A DNA stretch of 19,971 nt, taken from contig CAMJXZ010000016.1 of NCBI GenBank assembly GCA_946409855.1, positions 1 to 19,971 on the forward strand, written 5' to 3'. Position 1 is the stretch's first letter. Each line of letters opens with the position of its first letter. Below the pieces are notes generated by a model. The model did not search any database and was not told where the DNA came from. It worked only from the letters and a program-made list of their open reading frames with translations. The stretch comes from an uncultured Clostridia bacterium (GTDB taxonomy: Bacteria; Bacillota; Clostridia; Christensenellales; Aristaeellaceae). Below are positions 4,690-10,796 of the stretch, one piece after another. The translations under genes were made by a program, and so were the position numbers.

Positions 4690-6294
4690 TCACAAATAAT
4701 CGATGTTCGCGACGCTGCCCGAGCGGCAGTCGATCACGAGGTTGCCCGTTTCCAAGGCGCGGCGCAGGGCGTCGGCCGGAAGCTTCAGGGTCAGTTTGAC
4801 GGCGTCCACAGGCGGAAGGTCGGTCTCGGGATCCTCGGGAATTTCCGGCTCCGCGGGATCCTCAGGTTCGACTTTTTCCAGATACATCCGCATGGAGTAT
4901 CCGACGAGATCTCCCTGCCGCACCCGGGCCCAGTCGGCGTTGGTTTCCTCGAGCACGTCCAGGACGCTTCCGTCCGCGGCCTGTCCGATGCTGCTGTATC
5001 TGGTGCCGGGGCCGCTGCGGATGTTCAGCCTGCCACCGCCGGTGACCCGCGCCTGATAAAGGACGGTGGCTTCATCGCAATCCACGTATTCCACGGTGAT
5101 CCCTTCCTCCATCGTTCTCTGCACCCGGTCCCGGAACCAGGCCATGGTCAGCCCGAATTTTCCGAGCCAGTGCGTGATGTCGCCGTGGTTTGACGCCAGG
5201 CCCATCTCGTGCAGCTCGGCGTGATCCCGCACGGCGTCCATGCCGATGCCGTATTCCCGGCAGAGGTACGCCGTCAGGAGCACGGCCTGGTCCATCGCGG
5301 CATCAAAATACGCCCTGTCGGTCAGGGCGTCCTCGCAGATCTCGAATCCGACGTAGCCCAGCCGGTTGGCGTTGCCATTATCGCCGGATCCGGACAGCCA
5401 GCAGCGCATATCCCAGGGCAGAGACTCGTATACGGCCACTGTGCCGTCCGACTGTTTGCCGATGTAAGCGCCGGCGCATACATTGCCGCCGGGCCGGTTG
5501 TGATCGTTGCCGTTTACGTTTTTCCCGATGCGCCCGTCATCCGGCTGCACGTAGCGCCGGAGCCATGGATTGTTGGCCCCCGTGGAGTGCACCTGTACGC
5601 CGGACGGGGTTTGGCGCGTGCCCTGTTTGTAGCAGTCCGAATCATAAAAGAAACGCCGGTAAACGGTCAGGACGCGTCCGGTGGTTTTCGTGGGGAAGGG
5701 GGGCCGGCCTTCCGCGCTTCCCGGAGCAGCTTCGGGGGGATCTCCGGCGAATTCGTCGAAGAACTTCTGTCCAAGCTTCGCCCGGGCCGCGCAGTTTTCT
5801 TCCGATCGGTTCGCCGGCTTTTCGAAGTCCAGCAGCACGGCGTCGGATGCTTCCCGGACGCTCCGGGCATTCAGCAGGGTGTTCAGCACGCTTTGATACT
5901 GGCCAAGCTCGGCCCAGAGGTACTCGAGCTGCATGTCAAGGTCCGCGATGGACGTGCCGCGCTTTTTTGCGTAATCGTATAGATCGCGTTTCCTCGACCA
6001 ATAGCTCCACTGGGCCAGCCCATAGCCCCATCCGTCCTGGAACATTTCCCGAGTGTAGGCGCCGTTGTCCACAGCGGCCGTGTAGCCCTCATCCGTCCAG
6101 CCGGAGGCATCGGCGTATTTGTTTTCCAGGTTGTTAGGCCTCAGGCCGCTTTCTGCCTGCAGGTTGCCCATCAGGCCGGCCACGCCGAATTCGTTCCCGA
6201 TCCGCTCCCAGAGCCATCGCCAGATGTATTTGGCGTCTGCCGTACTATCACCACCTTTTTTCTGGTAAACTATTTCGCTTCGTGGTATACTCAA
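4690..6294 (-). CDS. Endolysin: tail-lysozyme domain, amidase domain, SH3-like domain
   Basis: The 534-aa protein degrades peptidoglycan at lysis. Residues about 20-185 match a phage tail-type lysozyme (VAGLMGNLQAESGLRPNN, with Glu48 the likely catalytic acid; GYGLAQWSYWSRK). Residues about 207-395 match an N-acetylmuramoyl-L-alanine amidase of the amidase_2 type (VQVHSTGANN; GYVGFEICED; DHAELHEMGLASNHGDITHW). Candidate zinc ligands are among His236, His358/His362 and His375. Residues about 410-474 form an SH3b-like wall-binding domain (LNIRSGPGTRYSSIGQ). A Pro/Glu linker and a 35-aa tail follow. The start is uncertain: TTG at 6294 has no ribosome site, and no in-frame ATG exists before the lysozyme domain. 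The 5' end overlaps the promoter of the diverging nuclease gene. Confidence 0.9.
   Translation of the reverse strand: MSIPRSEIVYQKKGGDSTADAKYIWRWLWERIGNEFGVAGLMGNLQAESGLRPNNLENKYADASGWTDEGYTAAVDNGAYTREMFQDGWGYGLAQWSYWSRKRDLYDYAKKRGTSIADLDMQLEYLWAELGQYQSVLNTLLNARSVREASDAVLLDFEKPANRSEENCAARAKLGQKFFDEFAGDPPEAAPGSAEGRPPFPTKTTGRVLTVYRRFFYDSDCYKQGTRQTPSGVQVHSTGANNPWLRRYVQPDDGRIGKNVNGNDHNRPGGNVCAGAYIGKQSDGTVAVYESLPWDMRCWLSGSGDNGNANRLGYVGFEICEDALTDRAYFDAAMDQAVLLTAYLCREYGIGMDAVRDHAELHEMGLASNHGDITHWLGKFGLTMAWFRDRVQRTMEEGITVEYVDCDEATVLYQARVTGGGRLNIRSGPGTRYSSIGQAADGSVLDVLEETNADWARVRQGDLVGYSMRMYLEKVEPEDPAEPEIPEDPETDLPPVDAVKLTLKLPADALRRALETGNLVIDCRSGSVANIDYL
6283..6291 (+). promoter_or_regulatory. Extended -10 promoter of the nuclease gene
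   Basis: TGGTATACT is an extended -10 (TGn-TATACT) 37 nt before the ATG at 6329. The -35 is poor (TGGTAA at 17-nt spacing, three matches), as is usual with an extended -10. It lies inside the 5' end of the endolysin gene on the other strand. Confidence 0.6.
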
Positions 6295-6328
6295 AATCGA
6301 AAAAGCACAGCCGAATGGGGGATCGCCT

Positions 6329-7162
6329 ATGAAATCAGCCGTTAGGTACGCATCACTGATATTAGCATTATTGCTGCTGTTTCAGGCGGCCTGCGGTGCT
6401 GCTCCCGAATACACCGGGGAAGCTTCCATCGTATTGAACGGTGATGTTCCTGACATAGATAACCTTTTCGCGGGGGATGAATACATCTCTTATGAGCCGC
6501 TGGACAAATGGCTCCGTCCTTCCAGGGCGGTGGCTTGTCTTGGTCCGGAGACTTTGTCCGACACGGTCCGTGAATCGATGCGGGGAATCATTCCTCCCGG
6601 ATGGCAACCGAGCACTTACGACTTCATCCCGGGTTTTAACCTGTATCAGCGCTGTCATTTAATTGGCAGCCAGCTGGGCGGCGCGGAAACAGAGGAAAAC
6701 CTGATCACCGGCACCCAGTACCTGAACATCGCCGGGATGCTTCCGATCGAGAATCAGATAGCGGAATACATCAGGACCACCGGTAACCGGGTTCTATACT
6801 CTGTCTGGCCGTATTACGGAGCGGGTAATTGCATATGCTACGGTGTCCAAATCGAGGCAAAATCTGTAGAGGACGATGGGATCCTGATCAACCGATACTG
6901 CTTCAACGTGCAGCCCGGCGTGTCGATAGATTACAGAACAGGACTGAATCACCTGAGCGGGACAACGGCGGATATTGATATACCGAATGAACCGACAGCG
7001 TCAACAATCACATATGTGCTGAATACGAATACAAAACGATTCCATTTCCCCACATGCTCGTCCTGCGAAGAGATAAAGCCAAAGAACCGGCAGGAAACCA
7101 CGTTGTCGAGGGATGAGCTGGTAGATCTCGGCTATAAACCGTGTGGGCGATGCAAGCCGTAA
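6329..7162 (+). CDS. Secreted DNA/RNA non-specific endonuclease (moron)
   Basis: The 277-aa protein has a signal peptide (residues 1-22: basic start, LILALLLLFQAAC). The Cys could be lipidated, but the -3 residue is atypical. Residues about 30-205 match the EndA-like DNA/RNA non-specific nuclease family: the active-site motif is YQRCHLIGSQLGG (His110 in the RCH variant of DRGH), followed by NLITGTQYLNIAGMLP (Asn133 a likely metal ligand). Residues 228-277 form a small Cys-rich module (YVLNTNTKRFHFPTC...CGRCKP; His239, Cys243, Cys272, Cys275) often found at the end of Bacillota secreted nucleases. GGGGGAT supports the ATG. With its own promoter and terminator, and opposite to all neighbours, it looks like lysogenic-conversion cargo. 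Confidence 0.88.
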   Translation: MKSAVRYASLILALLLLFQAACGAAPEYTGEASIVLNGDVPDIDNLFAGDEYISYEPLDKWLRPSRAVACLGPETLSDTVRESMRGIIPPGWQPSTYDFIPGFNLYQRCHLIGSQLGGAETEENLITGTQYLNIAGMLPIENQIAEYIRTTGNRVLYSVWPYYGAGNCICYGVQIEAKSVEDDGILINRYCFNVQPGVSIDYRTGLNHLSGTTADIDIPNEPTASTITYVLNTNTKRFHFPTCSSCEEIKPKNRQETTLSRDELVDLGYKPCGRCKP

Positions 7163-7168
7163 GCGAAA

Positions 7169-7194
7169 GGGAGGCCGAGGCCTCCCTCTTTTTT
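7169..7194 (+). terminator. Terminator of the nuclease gene
   Basis: GGGAGGC (7169-7175), loop CGAG and GCCTCCC (7180-7186) are followed by TCTTTTTT. It starts 6 nt after the stop and reaches into the stop codon of the converging minus-strand gene at 7193. Confidence 0.85.
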
Positions 7195-7567
7195 AGCTCA
7201 TGAAATCGAAGAATATCCGCCCCAGCTCCGCGAACGCCTCCTGGATCATCTTCCGGCGCTCCTCATAGTCGTCCTCTCCCAGGACGGCGTCCGTGATCCT
7301 GTTCGCGATGTCCTTGATCTGGGCGGCGCGGCTCTTTGAGATCACATCGATTCTGGAGATATCCCGCAGCAGCCCGGCCAGGACGTAGGCGTTCCAGTTA
7401 TACCAGTCCATTGCGTCGTTGTCGCACCAGCCGTAAACGGCACGCTGCCGCATCTGCCTGCGGGCATCGAAATACCAGCGGAGGATGCGGATCGGGTGGC
7501 GCAGCGCGTAGCGGCGGGTGAATGTCCAGCAGAAAACGCTTACCGGATGATTGGTTTTGTTATCCAT
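7193..7567 (-). CDS. Hypothetical protein, 124 aa, between fibre and lysis genes
   Basis: I chose the ATG at 7567 (MDNKTNHPVSVF) because GGAGG lies 6 nt upstream; the ATG at 7579 would put that site inside the gene. The protein is basic and aromatic in the first 60 residues (RRYALRHPIRILRWYFDARRQMRQR, in two parts RRYALRHPIRILRW and YFDARRQMRQR; then WCDNDAMDWYNWNAY). The second half is helical. There is no signal peptide or clear membrane segment. No function is recognised. It reads in the late direction and converges on the nuclease gene. Confidence 0.7.
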   Translation of the reverse strand: MDNKTNHPVSVFCWTFTRRYALRHPIRILRWYFDARRQMRQRAVYGWCDNDAMDWYNWNAYVLAGLLRDISRIDVISKSRAAQIKDIANRITDAVLGEDDYEERRKMIQEAFAELGRIFFDFMS

Positions 7568-7609
7568 TATGACCTCCATTATTATCTCAGCCCCGTTTCC
7601 GGGGTGATG

Positions 7610-7660
7610 CTACTGAGGAACATCGTACATACGGTTGTATGCGTCTATTGTTTCCTGCAT
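7610..7660 (-). CDS. Possible 16-aa peptide gene
   Basis: AAAGGGGGTG precedes ATG at 7660 with good spacing. The reading frame MQETIDAYNRMYDVPQ ends at TAG. Very short proteins (XkdX-like) often follow fibre genes in Bacillota phages, but this one is much shorter than the usual 40-50 residues and does not carry their motif clearly. It may be a truncated remnant or a coupling leader for the 7567 gene. Confidence 0.3.
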   Translation of the reverse strand: MQETIDAYNRMYDVPQ

Positions 7661-7675
7661 AACATCACCCCCTTT

Positions 7676-7688
7676 ACTTAAAGCCTCC
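7676..7688 (-). repeat. 13-bp direct repeat, copy 1
   Basis: ACTTAAAGCCTCC (minus strand GGAGGCTTTAAGT) is identical to 8061-8073. The two copies bracket a segment of about 385 bp containing the 53-aa gene and the tRNA-like RNA. Confidence 0.7.
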
Positions 7689-7712
7689 GTTAAAATGTTA
7701 TTTTTTGACTAT

Positions 7713-7740
7713 CTTTTGAAATTAAACGATGATTCAAAAG
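7713..7740. repeat. AT-rich hairpin after the 53-aa gene
   Basis: CTTTTGAA (7713-7720) pairs with TTCAAAAG (7733-7740) across a 12-nt loop. It lies 7 nt past the stop of the 53-aa gene. No T-run follows, so it is not a standard terminator; it may protect the 3' end or bind a protein. Confidence 0.4.
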
Positions 7741-7746
7741 TTGTAG

Positions 7747-7908
7747 CTATTTAACCCACAATTCTACTTTTTTACCATCCTTAACGTATCTGCTCCACGG
7801 CTGATAACCTTCACTGATTAACAGATTCCGCTCATCCTCGTGGTTATCAGGTTCTTGGATGATGGCGTAATCATTTACACCACCATCTATACGAAACCTT
7901 TCAATCAT
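7747..7908 (-). CDS. Small hypothetical protein, 53 aa, in the direct-repeat cassette
   Basis: ATG at 7908 follows TAGGAGG with 7-nt spacing. The product begins MIERFRIDGGVNDYAIIQEP, continues through an acidic centre (DNHEDERNLLISEGYQPWSR) and ends in a basic strand (YVKDGKKVELWVK). It resembles a small alpha/beta protein; no family is recognised. The tRNA-like RNA ends about 45 nt upstream, so that structure would form the 5' leader of this gene on a late transcript. Base composition is more AT-rich than the baseplate genes. Confidence 0.65.
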   Translation of the reverse strand: MIERFRIDGGVNDYAIIQEPDNHEDERNLLISEGYQPWSRYVKDGKKVELWVK

Positions 7909-7952
7909 GTGTTAACCTCCTATTTACGTTATGGTGTCCAATTACAGTCTTT

Positions 7953-8063
7953 AATGCGGGTGAGGATTTGCACCTCACATGTCGGTTTATTCTCAGATGG
8001 CCTGCCCTCCTTGCCGACAAGGTGTCACCATCCGTATGCGTCTACCTATTCCGCCACCGCACT
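7953..8063 (-). ncRNA. tRNA-like structured RNA with a pseudoknot in place of the anticodon arm
   Basis: Read on the minus strand, AGTGCGG (8063-8057) pairs with CCGCATT (7959-7953) as a 7-bp acceptor with one G-U. TG then leads to a D-arm GCGGAATAGGTAGACGC (8054-8038) that is like the tRNA-Leu consensus. The T-arm is TGAGG-TGCAAAT-CCTCA (7977-7961), extended by a G-C pair. Instead of a 17-nt anticodon arm plus variable arm there are 60 nt. CGGATGG (8034-8028) pairs with CCATCTG (8000-7994), and TGTCGG (8019-8014) pairs with CCGACA (7985-7980). These stems cross, making a pseudoknot. A local CCTTG/CAAGG hairpin competes with the second stem. No CCA or usable anticodon is seen. It might instead be a decayed tRNA-Leu. 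Confidence 0.6.
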
Positions 8064-8073
8064 TAAAGCCTCC
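8061..8073 (-). repeat. 13-bp direct repeat, copy 2
   Basis: Second identical copy of GGAGGCTTTAAGT (minus strand), 13 nt downstream of the fibre stop codon. Its CTTTAA-GT end overlaps the 5' side of the tRNA-like acceptor and can extend that stem by pairing with TTAAAG (7954-7949), with one bulged G. Confidence 0.7.
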
Positions 8074-8085
8074 AATAAACTACAA

Positions 8086-10398
8086 TCACTGATGCTGACT
8101 TGCTATTGTTTCTCCGAATGCTTCAATCAAAGGCAGGACTTCTGTTGTTATTGCATTGCCATCGTCATCGAGCGCAGGACTTTCCCGCTCACCAATCCAA
8201 ACGCAGAAGGAAGCACCGACAGGATTGTTGCATACGTACCCGTTTGAAAATCTCGTAATGTCAAAGGCCCTGATTTGTTGCTCTGTGACCTGCGACCCGC
8301 TCGGATTTGCCACCCAATAAATAGAACTGTTCGCATTAACGACTTCATGCCCGTCTTCGATTATTTTTGTCAGTGAACCATATCCCGAATTCTTCTTCGA
8401 CCAGTAATGGACAATCATGCGCCTGTTGATGTGCGGAACAATAGAATCATTTACACAGATTGCATCATTCCAGCAGTGGATAGTATACCTGTATTTTGCC
8501 AACGTATACGCCACACGATTGATGAATTCGGCATACCTGTAGTCTCCTGCGGCTTGCAGTGTGTGGTATGAATCATCATAAAACTCATCAGCGCACAAGT
8601 TAAAATGTGTACATCCACGCTCCGCAAACCACTTGCCGTACATGTCGGCAATGCCGACGGCGAAATCACACGCCTGTTCATTCTCGATATTCAGCGAGTC
8701 ATTTCTCCACTTGTACCAGAATTCCTTATGTTGGGAAAGAATGGCTTTTGCATGGGAAATTACATTGAGCGACGGCATGACAATAATATCGTTGGCTTTG
8801 GCGTATGATATAATTTCTTCCATGTCGCTTTCCGACAGGTATTTCCCGGAACTCGTAGAAACACAGTCGGAAATATCATACGTAATGCCCCGTGCGGTAA
8901 AAGTCATATCATCAAGCGCAAAACTTAATCCTTTCCCGCTTCCGCCGAATCCAAGTTCCAAACAATTCAGGCCTACGCCTGCCATTTTGTCGATAATCAG
9001 TTTAATGTTGGCAACGCTAAAATATTTATAGTTGTTGTCAAGCATTACGATCCCCATAAATCCCTGGGGATTATAGCTGTCGTTATTCTGCAGCATTGAT
9101 TCGCCAAGTACGCCGTATGGAATACCGCATTCTAAATAGCGTACGCTTGCCTCGTTGCTTTCCGACAGCGTTTTATTCTCGACGGCCTGTTTGAGAAGCG
9201 TATTGCCCAAATCCGTTGAGCTTTGTTTTTTGTAAAATACAATATTCACATAGCCGCCGGATGCAAATGTCGCAAACACTTTCAGTTGTGTCGCGTCCGC
9301 TGTTATGGTTTTTTCAGAACTTCCCGACGCAGACCTGGAATCCGTTTGAATAAAGTAATCTTTATTTGCACCGTCTACATAAGTAACTACAGTTAATTGT
9401 TTCCCTGTGTTATTTGTTTCGTAGTCCATTTTGATAACATCCCCGGCATGGAAATCCACATCAAAATAGACCACAGACCCGCCGACGGTGAATGAGTTGA
9501 TCCGTTTGACCTCTACATAATATTCGTCACCGATAGTGTCTTCTACACCTTGAATTTCAGAAGCGGTGTCATCAACGGCATCCTGCATTTCATCAACATC
9601 ATCCTGAAGCCCGTCTATCGCTTTTTTGTTCTCAAACGATTGTTGATACAGCGGTTTATCAATGCTGCATTTTAAGGCGAGGGACAAATCAACATAACTG
9701 TCGCTGTCGGTATATGTTGCAAACACGATTATCTGGCTTGCGTCCTCTGTTATTGTAATTTCCCTCCGCTCAGAAATCAGCCTTTTATCTGTTTGGAGGA
9801 AAGTGTCAACCCTTCCGCCGTTTTTATAAGTGCCGACGGTCAACTGTTGTCCGGTATCATTGGTCCTGTATTCAAAGCGGACAACATCTCCGGCATGCAG
9901 ATTCAAATCAAATTGCTGCGCGCCGTTGGATTTATATCCATTCCTCTGCCAGATCTTTGAATATTCAGTTCCAACTATATCAATCGTTTTTTGCATCTCC
10001 GCCGCTGTTTCGACAAGTGTTTTGCCTGTATCGCCTGCACGATGCTTTTGATAGAAAGCCATTTTGATCGTGTCGTTGGAAGTTACAAGTGTCGCATATA
10101 CTTTTATTTTTGAAGCATTTGAGGTCAACGTAATTTCAGAAGAACCGGATTCGTTTGTGGATGAAGTATTGATAAAATAATCCAGATTGCTGCCTTCATA
10201 TGTGACAACCGTCAAATATTTTCCCGGTCTGTTTGTCTCATAATCAAACCTGATAACGTCTCCGGCCTTGAGGTCTACATCATAGTATTTGACTTCGCCG
10301 TGATAATTGTAGCCATCGATCTGAAGGATTTCCTCATAATACGAATCTCCTATTTTCTTGTCGACTTTGTTGATTTTACTGTACAAAATCGTATCCAT
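8086..10398 (-). CDS. Tail fibre with three beta repeats and a GH20-like hexosaminidase domain
   Basis: The start is ATG at 10398, with GGAGG 7 nt upstream; GTG at 10401 is also possible. Numbering here counts from 10401. Three units of about 100 residues (about 17-118, 143-244, 289-391) share [IV]G-x-E/S-Y, xFDVDxxAGDVIxxxYxTNxxGxxLTV and a closing KVxATx strand. Helical linkers of coiled-coil type separate them. Residues about 447-770 resemble family GH20 beta-N-acetylhexosaminidases: MLDNNYKYFSVANIKLIIDK, YLSESDMEEIISYAKANDII, the catalytic Asp-Glu pair in NLCADEFYDD (605-606) and CWNDAI. The Arg usually found where Tyr458 stands is missing. It probably binds or cleaves an N-acetylhexosamine polymer on the host surface. 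Codon usage is clearly more AT-rich than in the baseplate genes. Confidence 0.82.
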   Translation of the reverse strand: MDTILYSKINKVDKKIGDSYYEEILQIDGYNYHGEVKYYDVDLKAGDVIRFDYETNRPGKYLTVVTYEGSNLDYFINTSSTNESGSSEITLTSNASKIKVYATLVTSNDTIKMAFYQKHRAGDTGKTLVETAAEMQKTIDIVGTEYSKIWQRNGYKSNGAQQFDLNLHAGDVVRFEYRTNDTGQQLTVGTYKNGGRVDTFLQTDKRLISERREITITEDASQIIVFATYTDSDSYVDLSLALKCSIDKPLYQQSFENKKAIDGLQDDVDEMQDAVDDTASEIQGVEDTIGDEYYVEVKRINSFTVGGSVVYFDVDFHAGDVIKMDYETNNTGKQLTVVTYVDGANKDYFIQTDSRSASGSSEKTITADATQLKVFATFASGGYVNIVFYKKQSSTDLGNTLLKQAVENKTLSESNEASVRYLECGIPYGVLGESMLQNNDSYNPQGFMGIVMLDNNYKYFSVANIKLIIDKMAGVGLNCLELGFGGSGKGLSFALDDMTFTARGITYDISDCVSTSSGKYLSESDMEEIISYAKANDIIVMPSLNVISHAKAILSQHKEFWYKWRNDSLNIENEQACDFAVGIADMYGKWFAERGCTHFNLCADEFYDDSYHTLQAAGDYRYAEFINRVAYTLAKYRYTIHCWNDAICVNDSIVPHINRRMIVHYWSKKNSGYGSLTKIIEDGHEVVNANSSIYWVANPSGSQVTEQQIRAFDITRFSNGYVCNNPVGASFCVWIGERESPALDDDGNAITTEVLPLIEAFGETIASQHQ

Positions 10399-10781
10399 CA
10401 CGCCACCTCCACTTCAGAGATCGTCTGCGCCAGCGTTGTCAGATTTGTCACAATCGTGATATGCTCACCGGATGACAACGTTCTGACTTCTGTCACGGAA
10501 TTCGTTCCCCATGTGAAAACATCCGTCCGCACCGTAGTTCCGTTTTTGCCGTGAGTGATTGTCGCAGGATTTTCATCGCTGTCAAAGGTAACCGTCTTTG
10601 AAGTTCCCGGCAGATCGTCACGGAGAAGCATTTCTTCCGCGGTCATCTCCGTAATTTCGCTCTTTAAGTCATCAACTTCGGCGGCCGCTGCAAGCGCTTC
10701 CTCCACGCCATCCTCGATATTGTTCAGCTTCTCTTTGGTGATCAGCTCGGGAGCCGTCCAGGTATGTTTTTCGTATGCCAT
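10398..10781 (-). CDS. Fibre adaptor or baseplate-attachment protein, 127 aa
   Basis: The N-terminus MAYEKHTWTAPELITKEKLN followed by NIEDGVEEA is the pattern seen at the start of many Bacillota phage fibre or upper-baseplate proteins, where it likely docks on the baseplate. A coiled-coil stretch (about 28-52) follows. The C-terminal half is beta-rich (TVTFDSDENPATITHG, TITIV-type strands) and ends EVEVA. It probably links the long fibre to the baseplate. GAGGAGG supports the ATG; its stop overlaps the fibre start. Confidence 0.7.
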   Translation of the reverse strand: MAYEKHTWTAPELITKEKLNNIEDGVEEALAAAAEVDDLKSEITEMTAEEMLLRDDLPGTSKTVTFDSDENPATITHGKNGTTVRTDVFTWGTNSVTEVRTLSSGEHITIVTNLTTLAQTISEVEVA

Positions 10782-10796
10782 GATCGTGCCTCCTCA

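Noticed and set aside
5190..6137. Plus-strand frames opposite the endolysin
   Set aside because: Long only because the endolysin gene is GC-rich; composition is Arg/Pro/Ser-rich, whereas the minus strand shows clear enzyme motifs.
7953..8063. Ordinary tRNA-Leu
   Set aside because: D- and T-arms match, but there is no 5-bp anticodon stem with a 7-nt loop, the central part is about twice the expected length, and CCA is absent.
7953..8063. tmRNA
   Set aside because: The D-arm is a full tRNA-Leu type rather than the reduced loop of tmRNA, and there is no tag reading frame ending in an Ala-Ala type tag between the halves.
7676..8073. Group II intron or insertion sequence
   Set aside because: There is no domain V-like end, reverse transcriptase, transposase or terminal inverted repeat; the only border feature is the 13-bp direct repeat.
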